Shown: positions 19,392-30,165, numbered from the stretch's first letter. The stretch is 64,000 nt of DNA from Chitinophagaceae bacterium (GCA_016721385.1 JADKIE010000005.1:62001-126000), one strand, 5' to 3'. Program-made: numbers and translations. The notes: generated by a model not told the origin, from the letters alone.

Positions 19392-22131
19392 TTAATTTTT
19401 TATACCATTTACCTCTTCAATAACAAATGTTATAGGTTGCCTTCTGTATGCATTTACTACAACTCCATTTTGTGTGGCCGGTACCCATTTAGGAGTGTTT
19501 TTTATTAACTCAATACAATGCTTTGCTGTTTTACTTCCTATATAGTTTTCGGTTACAACATCACTAACATAACCTTCTTTGCTTACAATAAATTTTACTA
19601 TTACCTTATAAACACCCGGTTTCCAACCCTCGTCAACCGGTATGGCTGCATTTAAGTTTTTCATTAAATACTTTTTCCATTCAGAAGCACCTCCGGTAAA
19701 TTCTGCCTCCGTTTCAACTTTGGTAAAAAACTTATCATCGGCATCAGTATAAGCATTATCATTCATCGAAAATGTTGTACCATCTATTACAATTATCCCA
19801 ATGCCTTCCTTTTTTACTCTAATGTTATCAAAAGTTATGTTGCTCCCATCTACACATTTATCTATTAAATTTTTAAGTACAGATAAATCAGAATTCCACA
19901 AATTGGTTGTTTCAACTTTTTCAAAACCCTTGCCACTAAAGTAAACAGTTGCACTTTCAAAAGAGTAGCCGTCAGATATATTTATTTCTTTTTGCTTTTT
20001 AAAAGAGTTAATTCTTTTCGTCCGCCGGTTAAATTTCCAACATAAAATTGGGGATTGCGAAAATCTGCTTTTAACTGATCTTTTTTTGTGATAGCAATTA
20101 CTGCTCCATCAACAGCTTTGTTGCCAAACTTTTTAATAGCTTCATCCGGGCCATAAATTGTAATTGAACTAAAACGATTTATGCCTGTTGCAAGCATAAA
20201 TTTTTCTAAAGAATTTCCTTCATAAATTTTCCCATCTACTTCAATGTATGGGTTTTTACCTAACTTTTTTAAATCATCATCATTAGCAATCAATTTATCA
20301 GCAAAAGGCCCACCAGTTCGGGGTTTTATATTTACTATAACCACACCATTTTTTCCCTTATCTCCATATATCTGTGTGGCAGTTGCGCCTTTCAAAACTC
20401 TAACATCTGTAATTCGTTCAGGATCTATTTCGTCAAGTTCATTTTTTACAACTTCTTTTCCATTTATAATGTATAAAGCTTTTGAATTATTGTCGTTTAT
20501 AATTAGTTGGGGAGAATAGGTATAATCCTTTATTTGGGATGATTTGAATAGAGTAGTATCATCTTTAGATGGCATAGCTTTTTTCCATTGTTCTTCGGTT
20601 GGTAATTTTGATTTTTCCGGTATTGTATCCGTATTAGTTATTGTGTGAATAGTTGTTTTTTCCTTTAAATAAGTATTTATGGCTTTTAAAATATTTTGTG
20701 CAATGGTTTCTTTGCCGACTTTTGATTGTAAATATTTTACATCATTTTCGTTGCTAATAAAACCGGCTTCTATTAATACAGATGGTACGTTCACGGCCTG
20801 CAATATCCAAATACCTACATTCCGTTGCTTGGGTAAAGTAGCTACAGGTAACGGATAATTTGTTGTGAATGCATTTATTAATGCAGTTGCTAAAATCTTA
20901 CTTTGTGGTGCATTTGGATATTGGTTTTTGGCTACAAAAAAACTAATGCCGGTTTCTGTTGCCGAAGTTGGATTTTTATCTACATGTAAAGAAATTAATA
21001 AGTCGGCATTATTGCGGATGGCTAACTCAGCTTTTTCTTTGGGGCTCAAATAGATATCATTTTCCCTGGCTAATACAATATCTATTGCATCATTGGTATT
21101 TAGTGCTTTTATTTCTTTTGCAAAAGCTAGTACTAAATCTTTTTCTTGTATACCTGTGTTACTTGTTGCACCCGGGTCTTTTTCGCCACCATGCCCGGCA
21201 TCTATAACCACAGTTACTTTTTACCATGATACAAACTTTTGCTTTTATTTACTTTAAGCGTAAAAGCAGCAAACATAATTACAGCCAAGGGTAAAACTAA
21301 TATTCTGCCAAAGTAATTAGCTGTAGGGTTTTTAATTTTTGTTAACATAAGTAATCTGCGTTTTATAGGTGAGTAAAAAAAATTGTTTACAATTGCAAGT
21401 TGATGGTTGGGGTAAATAGATTGCAATATCATGGCCGCAAATGCACCGGTATCACCATCTTCCACAGCTTTTTTATCGGCAATAAATTCGTGTATCAAGT
21501 TTAACTCTTTACGAATAAGCCAAAAAAAAGGGTTGCTCCAAAATAGGATAAGCAATCCGTTAATGAATAGTTTATCGTACGTATGCTTTTCATTTATATG
21601 CGCCAATTCATGTTTAAAAATTTGGTTGCCTTGCTTCGTTGTAATATCAATTTGACTGTTCCAAAAAATATACCTTAAAAAAGAAAACGGAGTGCCTTTT
21701 TCATTATTGGTATTAATAAATGAAATGCTTTCTATTTTTGCAACAGGGTATTTTAATAATAAAGCACGAATTTGTAAAAGCATTTTTATAAACACAAAAA
21801 GTAATAGTAAAGAAATAAGTAAGTATGCTGTTGGGTACAACCATTGCCAATTATAGTGGCTTGCACTAATGCCGTTGCTTGTAGCTTTGTTAAAGAAGGT
21901 ATTACCGTACGATACAGCTTCCAGTACTTTTATTGTACTTACCCTTTGCGTTGAGGATGCCTGAAAAGTTAATTGTACAAATGGTAATAGGGTAGATAGA
22001 AGTATGGTGCTTAATAAATAAAACCTGTTGTAGTGGTGAAAAACTTTGTTACGCAAGGCTAACCAATAGTAGCCCAATAAAATGCCGGAGCATACCGTTA
22101 CTTTTAAAAAATACCAGGCTATAGGTAGCAT
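19392..22131 (-). CDS. BlaR1-type M56 peptidase fused to an amidase, plug domain and TonB-like tail; two deletions
   Basis: Three minus-strand frames join into about 913 residues. Residues 1-305: membrane M56 peptidase with KHELAHINEKHTYDKL (HExxH zinc motif) and EFIADKKA. Then N-acetylmuramoyl-L-alanine amidase (amidase_3): VVIDAGHGGEKDPGA, LLISLHVDKNP, VLIEAGFISNENDV, carrying the expected zinc His residues and catalytic Glu. Next a SusC-type plug segment (DVRVLKGATATQIYGDKG). The end is a TonB C-terminal-like domain (PGVYKVIVKFIVSKEGYVSD; TPKWVPATQNG). Joints: one A missing at the YHGKK/VTVVIDAG junction (about 21218) and one at the SKK/EINISDG junction (about 19990). BlaI lies directly upstream with a one-base gap, so this is a BlaI/BlaR-like sensor pair. 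Domain order is inferred on the assumption that both breaks are sequence errors. Confidence 0.8.
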
Positions 22132-22132
22132 A

Positions 22133-22489
22133 TTATTTCTTTTTAAGTTGTTTTAGTAAGATTTCTAATTCATCTAAACTTATATTATTCTCTTTGACCA
22201 TAAAGGATACGGCGTTACTAAAGCTTCCTTCAAAATAACCTTTTACAAAGCTCTTTATTGTTGTTTTACTATATGCATCTTTACTAATAAGCGGATGGTA
22301 TTGATGTGTTCTGCCGTACACTGTAATGCCTACAAACTCTTTTTCCACCAGTATTTTTATTATGGTGGCAACGGTGTTGCTGTGTGGCTTTGGGTTAGGT
22401 AATTCATCAATTATTTCACGTAAAAATGCTTTGTTTAGTTTCCAAATAATGTGCATTATTTGTTCTTCGGCTTTAGTTAATATTTTCAT
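22133..22489 (-). CDS. BlaI/MecI-family transcriptional repressor
   Basis: 118 residues. Winged-helix DNA-binding domain (TKAEEQIMHIIWKLNKAFL; SNTVATIIKILVEKEFVG) and a C-terminal dimerisation helix region ending LLKQLKKK. Family knowledge: BlaI/MecI dimers bind dyads and are cleaved when the partner M56 peptidase is activated. The first gene of the pair with the M56-amidase fusion. Two dyads lie just upstream, so autoregulation is likely. The natural target is not identifiable here: no classic beta-lactamase is adjacent. Confidence 0.92.
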   Translation of the reverse strand: MKILTKAEEQIMHIIWKLNKAFLREIIDELPNPKPHSNTVATIIKILVEKEFVGITVYGRTHQYHPLISKDAYSKTTIKSFVKGYFEGSFSNAVSFMVKENNISLDELEILLKQLKKK

Positions 22490-22512
22490 CAGTTTATTTA
22501 TTGGTGTAAACC

Positions 22513-22551
22513 TATAACTAATTATTTAGTTATACAACTATATTTTTAGTT
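22513..22551. promoter_or_regulatory. Probable BlaI operator: two adjacent dyads
   Basis: TATAACTAA (22513-22521) and TTAGTTATA (22526-22534) form a perfect 9-bp inverted repeat with a 4-base spacer. AACTA (22536-22540) and TAGTT (22547-22551) form a second weaker dyad with the same half-site. They lie 24-62 bases before the blaI-like start on the minus strand, the usual place of BlaI/MecI operators, whose half-sites are often TACA/TGTA or related. Binding is inferred. Confidence 0.6.
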
Positions 22552-22611
22552 ATGCATTAATTTTAACATTTACCCTTAAAATATTTTTTCTAAAACTTAG
22601 CAGCGATAAGT

Positions 22612-22619
22612 TAAATTTG
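22612..22619 (+). promoter_or_regulatory. Possible -7 promoter element for the ftsE-like gene
   Basis: TAAATTTG fits the Bacteroidetes TAnnTTTG -7 consensus and is 65 bases before the start. No clear TTTG -33 element is seen. Confidence 0.4.
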
Positions 22620-22684
22620 CTACTAAATGAATTGTGTGAGTGCAATAAGCAATTCTTAATTCCTAATTCTTAATTATAACAGCA

Positions 22685-23371
22685 ATGTCTCAATCTATAG
22701 TAGAACTTAAAAACGTAAATATTTATCAAAGCAGCAGCCTTATTTTAAGCGATGTAAATATTAGTATTGATAAAGGAGAGTTTGTTTATTTAGTTGGTAA
22801 AACAGGCACCGGTAAAAGTAGTTTGCTTAAAACCATGTATGGCGATTTGGAGCTTAAAGAAGGGGAGGGTTGGGTTGCAGGCCATAACTTAAAAGATATT
22901 AACTGGAAAACCGTGCCCTTTTTACGCAGAAATTTGGGTGTGGTGTTTCAGGATTTTCAATTGATGACGGATAGAAACGTAAACGAAAATTTAAAGTTTG
23001 TACTTAAGGCAACAGGCTGGAAGGATGATAAATTAATGAATGAAAAAATTGCCGATGTGTTGGATAAAGTGGGCTTAAAAACAAAAGGTTTTAAAATGCC
23101 TTTTGAGTTAAGTGGCGGAGAGCAGCAAAGGGTAGATATTGCCCGGGCTTTATTAAACTCTCCTAAATTAATTTTAGCCGATGAGCCCACCGGAAACCTT
23201 GATCCCGAAACCAGCGATGAAATTATGCAACTGCTGTTTCATATTTGCCACGATTACAATACTACCGTAATTATGGCCACACATGATTATGTGGTAATTA
23301 ATAAATTTAAAGCCCGTACAATTAAAACAGAAATGGGTAAAGTGTGGGATAATGCATCGGTAACTATTTAG
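22685..23371 (+). CDS. ftsE: Cell-division ABC ATPase FtsE
   Basis: 228 residues. Couples ATP hydrolysis through FtsX to peptidoglycan hydrolases at the division site. Walker A GKTGTGKSS near residue 39, Q-loop VFQDFQLM, signature LSGGEQQRVDIARALL near 142, Walker B LILADEPTGNLDPET and the switch His in MATHD. Among short ABC ATPases, FtsE and LolD are alike; the compact form and the TVIMATHDYVVINK segment favour FtsE, but ftsX is not in the window. The last eight bases overlap the convergent DUF1801 gene. Confidence 0.85.
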   Translation: MSQSIVELKNVNIYQSSSLILSDVNISIDKGEFVYLVGKTGTGKSSLLKTMYGDLELKEGEGWVAGHNLKDINWKTVPFLRRNLGVVFQDFQLMTDRNVNENLKFVLKATGWKDDKLMNEKIADVLDKVGLKTKGFKMPFELSGGEQQRVDIARALLNSPKLILADEPTGNLDPETSDEIMQLLFHICHDYNTTVIMATHDYVVINKFKARTIKTEMGKVWDNASVTI

Positions 23372-23732
23372 CAGTGGCTTTTTCCGCATCTTGCTTTACT
23401 CTAAATTTTACTATATCGGTAATAAGCTTTACAGGCAATGGTTTATCTAAAGGAAGTTGTATTGCACCCTTGCTGTGTTTGTACGCTGCTAGTTTATCTT
23501 TAAAAACTTCAATAGGTTTTGATGTTGGATAAAAACCAATATGTTTATTTGCAGCCGCAAAATATACCAATACGCCATATTGCTTAAAGGCCGGCATATT
23601 ATAACTAATAACTTCTATAGCTTTTGGTGCTGCTTTTTGTATGGTAGCTCTCAGCTTTTCTAATAAAGGTTTTACGGCCGGCGATTGTAATTGAATGTAC
23701 TCATCAATTGTGGTAAATTTTAAGCCTTTCAT
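23364..23732 (-). CDS. DUF1801 / YdhG-like small protein
   Basis: 122 residues. The sequence AIEVISYNMPAFKQYGVLVYFAAANKHIGFYPTS matches the DUF1801 family pattern (conserved P/Y and HIGFYP). Some relatives act as iron or frataxin-like chaperones, but the role is not established. Single domain, no signal peptide. Convergent with ftsE and followed downstream of the PH-domain gene by 11 bases, so the two may share a transcript. Confidence 0.8.
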   Translation of the reverse strand: MKGLKFTTIDEYIQLQSPAVKPLLEKLRATIQKAAPKAIEVISYNMPAFKQYGVLVYFAAANKHIGFYPTSKPIEVFKDKLAAYKHSKGAIQLPLDKPLPVKLITDIVKFRVKQDAEKATAK

Positions 23733-23743
23733 ACACTTAAATT

Positions 23744-24358
23744 TTAGCTGTTCATCAATTTATTTTTTTGAGTATCATACTCTTGTTGTGTAATTGCTCC
23801 TTTTTGCAATAGTTCAAATAATTTATGTAACTCATCAGCAATCATTTGTTGCGATGGAGAAGAATTGTTTTTTGCAATGGCTTGTGCTAATAATTGTGCC
23901 TGATTGGTAATAGCCGATTTTTTATATTCCTCTTGTGCATGTGTAATGGTGTCTTTTAATAATTTGGGGTTATTAATTAGTTCGTACGTAGTTTCTCCCA
24001 TTTCGGCAGCGGTTTGTATATCAACCGTTCCATAGCCCAACAACCTTCCGGTGAGTGATTGATTGTACTCTACATTATTAATTTTATCTAAGGGGCTTTC
24101 TTTTGAGTAGCGACTAAAAAATCCACTCTCGTCTATAACCCGTAAATTAGTTACAGCCCAAAGATTATGTTTCCAGTTTATGTATTCATACAATGGAAAT
24201 AAGGCTGCAACAAGTGCAATAAGCAAACCCGTATTATGTAAAAACCATATTAGCAATACGCTTACTAAAAGCCAGGCCGCAATGGGTGTGGCTAACTTAA
24301 GCCAGTGCTGGTGAATTACCACCAGCACTTTTTCATCTTTTTTTAATACTGTTCTCAT
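23744..24358 (-). CDS. Membrane protein with bacterial PH domain and SHOCT-like tail
   Basis: 204 residues. Two hydrophobic segments (residues about 22-60: PIAAWLLVSVLLIWFL, LLIALVAALFPLY) are followed by a bPH_2 domain with NLRVIDESGFFSRYSKE and LLGYGTVDIQTAAEMG. The C-terminus ELHKLFELLQKGAITQQEYD is a SHOCT-type helical motif. Function unknown for the family; SHOCT is often linked to oligomerisation. Frame intact. Confidence 0.85.
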   Translation of the reverse strand: MRTVLKKDEKVLVVIHQHWLKLATPIAAWLLVSVLLIWFLHNTGLLIALVAALFPLYEYINWKHNLWAVTNLRVIDESGFFSRYSKESPLDKINNVEYNQSLTGRLLGYGTVDIQTAAEMGETTYELINNPKLLKDTITHAQEEYKKSAITNQAQLLAQAIAKNNSSPSQQMIADELHKLFELLQKGAITQQEYDTQKNKLMNS

Positions 24359-24388
24359 TACTTTTTGTTGCTTTTTTTAAAGCAGGAA

Positions 24389-26413
24389 TTACCAAATATT
24401 TACTCTTAAACTATCAGCCCTGAACATTTTATCGCCGGGTTTTATACCAAAGGCTTCATAAAATTCGGGAATGTTTACTACAGGCCCGTTTACTCTTTCT
24501 TTTGCAGGGGAGTGTACATCCGTCATAACCTGATTGGCTAAACGTTCTTTTCTTTCCTGATACATCCAACCCAATGCATAGCCCAAAAAGTAACGCTGCA
24601 TTTGTGTAAGGCCACCAATTGTTGCATTCTTTTTATAAGCTTCTGTTTTTTTAAATGCATCTAATCCTAAAAGCATACCACCAAGGTCGGCGATGTTTTC
24701 GCCTTGTGTGGCATTGCCGTTTATATGCAAAGTGTCAACAGGGTTGTACTCATTAAATTGCCTTATGATTGATTGAGCTCTTTTGGCAAACTCTACTTCA
24801 TCTTTTTTAGTCCACCAATTGGTTAAATTGCCTGCAGCATCGTACTGGCGTCCCTGATCGTCAAAGCCATGTGTAATTTCGTGGCCAATGGTGCTGGCAC
24901 TCATAACCAAATACTAGGGCATCGTCCAATTCTTCATCTCTAAAACCGGGTACAGCAAAAATGCCGGCAGGTAATACTATTTCGTTATTACTTGGGTTGT
25001 AATAGGCATTGTAGGTTTGTGGTGTCATTCCCCATTCAGTTCTGTCAACCGGTTTTCCTAATTTATTTATTTCGTAATTATGCCACCATAAATTTGCTCT
25101 TTGCATATTACCAACAAACGAACTTTTATCAATTTTTAATGCACTAAAATCTTTCCATTTATCGGGGTAGCCTACTTTTTTTGTGATCTTTGCTAATTTA
25201 TCATAGGCTTTTTGTTTGGTGCTGTCGCTCATCCAGCTAAGTTTTGTAATTCTTTCTTTATAGGCATCACGTATGGCTTCTACCATATCGGTATAGCGTT
25301 TTTTGGCAGTTTCGTTAAAATATTCTTTTACAAATAATTGGCCTAACGCCTCACCAATAGCGCCTTCTTCGGCATCCAATACCCTTTTCCATCTTGGCCT
25401 TGGTTCTTTAGCGCCTGTAAGGCTTTTTCTGAATTCAAAGGCATTGGTAAAACTTGTTTTATCTAAATAGCCATTGTAGCTGCGTATTAAATTAAAACGT
25501 AAATAATTTTTCCACACTTCTATATCCGTTGCTTCTATTTCGTTGCTTAGGGCTGTATAAAATTCGGGCTGGCCAACAATTACCGAATCTACTTTTACTA
25601 CTCCGGTGTTTTTGGCAAAGTCGTTCCAATTAACATTGGGTGCAATTTTTGTTAAACCTGCCCAATTCATTTTATTGTAATTTTTATAAGGATCTCTTAA
25701 GTCTTCCAGTTTACGGCTGCTCTTTGCCAACTTAGTTTCTAAAGTATAAATAGCATCCGTATTTTTTTGTGCAGTGGCATCATCATTGCCTAGTTGCTTA
25801 AAGGTTTTGTTTACATATTCTTTGTAGGCAGCTCTAACTTTTACAGTTCTTTCATCCGTATTAAAATAATAATCCCGGTTTGGCATACCTAATCCGCCTT
25901 GGTCTAAACGATAGGCCATTACTTCACTGTTTTTATCATCTTGCGACACATAGTCGCCAAAAAAACAACTTACTCCTTTGGTTTTTAAATCGGCACCAAC
26001 AGTTAATAAATCAGCAATGTTTTTGATAGCAGTAATTTTATCAAAGTCAGTTTGTAGAGGTGTTAACCCGGCTTTATCCAGCGCTACTGTGTCCATCGCT
26101 GTTTTCCAAAAGTCACCAATTTTTTGATTTACCGTGCCTTCGGTATTGTTAGCACCTGCAGCATCTTCATTTATTTTTTTTAAACGATTGTAAATTTCAT
26201 CTTGCACCATATTGCCAATGCCCCAACCACTCTCAGATTCCGGTATGGGTGTTTTTTTAATCCAACCTCCAACGGCATACATAAAAAAATCATCTCCGGG
26301 TTTTGCGGAAGTATCTAAGTTAGTGGATAGTAAATCTGCATTTGTTTTACCTGCTTTATCGTTGCAGGCATAAAAAAGGCGCATGTAAGTAATAAGGCAA
26401 AAACTTTTTTCAT
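24389..26413 (-). CDS. M13-family zinc metallopeptidase lipoprotein (PepO/neprilysin-like), two indels
   Basis: About 674 residues after repair. Neprilysin-family endopeptidase with IGHEITHGFDDQGRQYD (HExxH) and ENIADLGG (third zinc ligand), the N-terminal neprilysin domain with DDFFMYAVGGWIKK and a NAYYNPSNNEIVLPAGI substrate-binding segment. A start at 26413 gives a lipoprotein signal, MKKVFALLLTCAFFYAC, after adding one T in the T6 run at about 26371-26376. The second change is near 24906: removing one T (GGTTATGAG to GGTATGAG) joins DDALVFG to MSASTIGHE with the same spacing to HExxH as in neprilysin. Likely anchored in the periplasm or on the outer membrane and degrading peptides. Confidence 0.87.
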
Positions 26414-26490
26414 CGTTTTATTTTTGGTGAGTAATTAGCAGTGATTTGTATAGTTAAATATACCAAATGATTTTATGGTGCAATAATTTT

Positions 26491-26519
26491 TTTGATAAGT
26501 GGATATACTACTACCTTAT
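26491..26519 (+). promoter_or_regulatory. Possible promoter of trmH
   Basis: TTTG at 26491-26494 and TACCTTAT at 26512-26519, 17 bases apart, resemble the Bacteroidetes TTTG/TAnnTTTG pair with one mismatch group. If used, the transcript starts near 26526, which rules out the upstream in-frame ATG at 26492. Confidence 0.45.
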
Positions 26520-26545
26520 TACTTAATTTTATGTTTTTAAATAGT

Positions 26546-27136
26546 ATGACCCCAGAACGTTACAACCGCCTAACTTCCGTTTTAAATAAGCGACAGCCAG
26601 ATTTAACCATTGTGCTGGAAAATGTGTTTGACCCTCACAACATATCGGCGGTAATGCGTACGGCAGATGCTGTGGGTGTACAGGATATTTTTATATTAAA
26701 TACTAAAATTCCGCCACATCGTAAATGGGGAGCAAAAAGTTCGTCGAGTGCTGCCAAATGGCTTACCATACACCAGTATACCAATGCCGATGAGTGCTTT
26801 GCCGAATTACGAAAACGCTACAAAAAAATTTACACTACGCATTTGAGTACAGATGCAGTAGGCTTACATGAATTAAATTTAACCGAACCTGTTGCCCTTG
26901 TTTTTGGCAACGAACATAGCGGTGTAAGCGAAGAAATTATTGGCATGGCAGATGGAAATTTTATTATACCACAGGTTGGTATTATAAAATCGTTGAACAT
27001 ATCTGTAGCTTGTGCGGTTACTTTGTACGAAGCGTACCGGCAAAAAAATAATGCAGGGCATTATGATACTATAAAATTGCAAGGTGCAACATTAGATAAC
27101 CTGCGTAACGAGTGGGGTTTTTTAGAAGAAGGATAA
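26546..27136 (+). CDS. trmH: tRNA (guanosine-18-2'-O)-methyltransferase
   Basis: Methylates the ribose of G18 in the tRNA D-loop using S-adenosylmethionine. SPOUT (SpoU) fold: NISAVMRTADAVG near the N-terminus, VFGNEHSGVSEE, IPQVGIIKSLNISVACAVTLYE forming the knot. The chosen start MTPERYNRLTSVL lines up with the E. coli TrmH N-terminus (MNPTRYARI), giving 196 residues; an earlier ATG at 26531 adds five residues. Single gene, divergent from the M13 peptidase. Confidence 0.9.
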   Translation: MTPERYNRLTSVLNKRQPDLTIVLENVFDPHNISAVMRTADAVGVQDIFILNTKIPPHRKWGAKSSSSAAKWLTIHQYTNADECFAELRKRYKKIYTTHLSTDAVGLHELNLTEPVALVFGNEHSGVSEEIIGMADGNFIIPQVGIIKSLNISVACAVTLYEAYRQKNNAGHYDTIKLQGATLDNLRNEWGFLEEG

Positions 27137-27189
27137 GCGGCTAAGTAATTATATTGCTTTGCATTAACTTTAACAAACAATCTTATATT

Positions 27190-30165
27190 ATGAGGAATAT
27201 TTTTTTATTACTACTTTGCCTGCTTGCAATAAACGCATTTGCACAAAATAAAAAACCATTAACACACGATGTGTATGACGGTTGGCGAAGTATTGGCGAA
27301 CGTACGATAAGCAACGATGGTAACTATATTGTGTATGCCATTAATCCGCAGGAAGGTGATGGAGAGCTGGTTATACAAAGCCCCGATGCAAAATATAAAA
27401 AAATAATTGCCAGAGGATATAATGCTATAATCACAGAAGATAGCCGCTATGCGGTGTTTAAAATAAAGCCCGTTTTTCAGGAAACCCGGCAAGCAAAAAT
27501 AAAAAAGAAGAAGGCAGATGAAATGGCTAAAGATACATTGGCTATTGTTGAGTTAGGCAAAGATTCGGTTATAAAAATAGCACGGCTAAAAACGTTTAAA
27601 ACACCCGAAAAAGCTGCAGGCTGGCTTGCTTATCATATGGAAAAGCCCTTGCCCGATTCCACAAAGAAAAAAACTGCTACACCGGATAGTAATAAAGTAA
27701 AAATGGATTTGTTGGTAAAGTTGGCCGACTCTGTTATAAAAAAATCTATTGACTCTGTAAAAGGTAAAATTGATAAGGCCGAAGTAATTGCCGCAGCACA
27801 AAAAGCCGCAAAAGAAATTTTAAAAAATGCCAAAGACGAGTTTGGTACAGATGCTAAAGATGCCGAAGGGGATGATTTCGGAGGTTCATCAACCACAGAA
27901 GGCACAGATTTAATTGTGCGTAATTTAAAAGACGGGAAAGAAAAAACTTTTAAACTGGTTAGCGAATATTATTTTGATAAAAAGGCTACCAAGATTTTAA
28001 TAGAAACAACCAAAAACAATAAGGATAGTAATAGTAAAGCTTTGGTGCTTATTTATAATTTAGCATCATTAAGAACAGATACAATTGCAAAAGGAGTGAA
28101 TGATGCTAAAAATTATGTATTTGACGAGGAGGGGAAACAACTGGCATTTGTTGCCGAAAGAGATAGCAGTAACAAGGCTTTGCAAAAATTTTATAAGCTT
28201 TGGTATTTTACCTCTTTACAAGATACAGCAACGCTTTTGGCCGAAAAAAATACTGTTGGCATGAAGCTGGGGAACACTATTAGCGAAAACGGAAATGTAC
28301 AATTTAGTAAAGATGGCAAAAAACTTTTTTTTGGTGTTAGTACCATTAAGCCGGCAAAAGATACAACCTTGGTTGACTTTGAATTGGCCCGTTTAGATGT
28401 ATGGCATTACAACGATGATTATTTGCAACCACAGCAATTAAAACAATTAGATAATGAATTAAAACGCAGCTATCTGTCTGTAATAAATATTGGCGAAAAC
28501 AAAGTGGTGCAATTGGCAGATGAAAGCGTTGAAAATGCCCAATTGGTAAACGAAGGAAATGCCAATTATGTATTAGCCTCTACAAGCAAAGGTAATAGGG
28601 TACAGGCTCAATGGACTGGCAGAAGCATGCAATCTGCTTATATCATAAATACAAATGACGGAACTAAAAAAGAAGTTGCTAAAAATGTAGAAACATTTTT
28701 TCAGGCATCGCCGCAAGGCAAATATGTATATTGGTACAACCCGGCAGTAAAACATTATTTTGTTTATAATGTAGAAACGTCTGCTACAAAAAATATAACC
28801 TCAAAAATAACAGTACCTCTTTACGATACCGAAAATGATGTGCCCGATTATCCTTCTGCAGCAGGCACAACAGGATGGACAGAAAATGATAAATATTTTT
28901 TACTGAACGACGAATATGATATTTGGCAGGTAGAGCCTAATGCAAACGATTTGCCAAAAAACATTACCAATGGCTTTGGGCGGAAAAATAAGATTGTATT
29001 TAACTACGTTAGAACCGATTTTGAAAAACGGTTTTTTAAAACAAATGATACAATTTTTCTCAGGGCTTTTAATAATGTAAATAAGCAAAGCGGCTACAGC
29101 AGTAAAATAATAAATGAAGTTGCCAATCCGTTAACAATAGTGGTTAGCCCACATGCCTACAGTACAGTAATGAAAGCAAAAAACGCCAATGCCTTTATTT
29201 ATCAGCGCTCTACAGTAGCTTCCAACGAATTGTTTAGCAGCACTAATTTAAGAGATGCTGTGCAATTAACGGATGTTGCCAGCCAGCAAAAGGATTACAA
29301 TTGGCTTACATCCGAATTGGTAAAATGGAAAATGTTTGATGGAAAAATGAGTGAAGGGCTTTTATACAAACCCGAAAACTTTGACCCCAAAAAGAAATAT
29401 CCGATCATTTTTTATTTTTACGAAAAAGATGCAGATAACCTTTACCGTTATATGAGCCCTGCACCCAGTGCGTCTACTGTAAATATTCCATATTTTGTAA
29501 GTAATGAATATCTTGTATTTGATCCTAATATTTATTATAAAACCGGCGAGCCTGGTCAAAGTGCTTATAATAGTATTGTAAGTGCTGCAAAATATTTAGC
29601 CAAAATGCCGTGGGTAGATAGCACCCGAATGGCCTTACAAGGACAAAGCTGGGGTGGATACCAAACCGCTTACTTAGTTACCCGTACAAATATTTTTAAA
29701 GCTGCCGGTGCAGGAGCACCAGTAAGTAACATGACGAGTGCCTACGGCGGCATACGCTGGGGTGCAGGTATAAACCGACAGTTTCAATACGAAAAAAGCC
29801 AAAGCAGGATAGGCGCTACACTTTGGCAGCGCCCCGATTTATATATTAAAAACTCACCCCTGTTTGCTGCGGATAAGGTAAATACGCCTTTGCTGATAAT
29901 GCACAACGATGCAGATGGTGCTGTGCCATGGTATCAGGGTATTGAGTACTTTACAGCCCTGCGTCGCCTGGGTAAAAAAGTATGGATGTTGCAATACAAT
30001 GGCGAAGATCATAACCTTGTAGAACGCAAAAATCGTAAGGACTTATCTGTAAGGCTTGGCCAGTTTTTTGATTATTATTTAAAAGATGCCAAACCTGCCA
30101 AATGGATAAAAGATGGGCTACCAGCTACGGATAAAGGAAAAGATTGGGGGTTAAAGGTAGAGTAA
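27190..30165 (+). CDS. Secreted S9-family serine peptidase (prolyl oligopeptidase type)
   Basis: 991 residues. Signal peptide MRNIFLLLLCLLAINAFAQ. A long N-terminal beta-propeller-like part with Lys-rich inserts precedes the alpha/beta-hydrolase domain: nucleophile Ser in GQSWGGYQTAYL (about residue 819), Asp in HNDADGAVPW, His in GEDHNLVERKNR. Longer than typical S9 enzymes (about 700-800), as in many Bacteroidota secreted peptidases. The start at 27190 is preferred over 27154 because it gives a clean signal peptide. Likely periplasmic dipeptidyl or oligopeptidase; specificity not determinable. Confidence 0.9.
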   Translation: MRNIFLLLLCLLAINAFAQNKKPLTHDVYDGWRSIGERTISNDGNYIVYAINPQEGDGELVIQSPDAKYKKIIARGYNAIITEDSRYAVFKIKPVFQETRQAKIKKKKADEMAKDTLAIVELGKDSVIKIARLKTFKTPEKAAGWLAYHMEKPLPDSTKKKTATPDSNKVKMDLLVKLADSVIKKSIDSVKGKIDKAEVIAAAQKAAKEILKNAKDEFGTDAKDAEGDDFGGSSTTEGTDLIVRNLKDGKEKTFKLVSEYYFDKKATKILIETTKNNKDSNSKALVLIYNLASLRTDTIAKGVNDAKNYVFDEEGKQLAFVAERDSSNKALQKFYKLWYFTSLQDTATLLAEKNTVGMKLGNTISENGNVQFSKDGKKLFFGVSTIKPAKDTTLVDFELARLDVWHYNDDYLQPQQLKQLDNELKRSYLSVINIGENKVVQLADESVENAQLVNEGNANYVLASTSKGNRVQAQWTGRSMQSAYIINTNDGTKKEVAKNVETFFQASPQGKYVYWYNPAVKHYFVYNVETSATKNITSKITVPLYDTENDVPDYPSAAGTTGWTENDKYFLLNDEYDIWQVEPNANDLPKNITNGFGRKNKIVFNYVRTDFEKRFFKTNDTIFLRAFNNVNKQSGYSSKIINEVANPLTIVVSPHAYSTVMKAKNANAFIYQRSTVASNELFSSTNLRDAVQLTDVASQQKDYNWLTSELVKWKMFDGKMSEGLLYKPENFDPKKKYPIIFYFYEKDADNLYRYMSPAPSASTVNIPYFVSNEYLVFDPNIYYKTGEPGQSAYNSIVSAAKYLAKMPWVDSTRMALQGQSWGGYQTAYLVTRTNIFKAAGAGAPVSNMTSAYGGIRWGAGINRQFQYEKSQSRIGATLWQRPDLYIKNSPLFAADKVNTPLLIMHNDADGAVPWYQGIEYFTALRRLGKKVWMLQYNGEDHNLVERKNRKDLSVRLGQFFDYYLKDAKPAKWIKDGLPATDKGKDWGLKVE

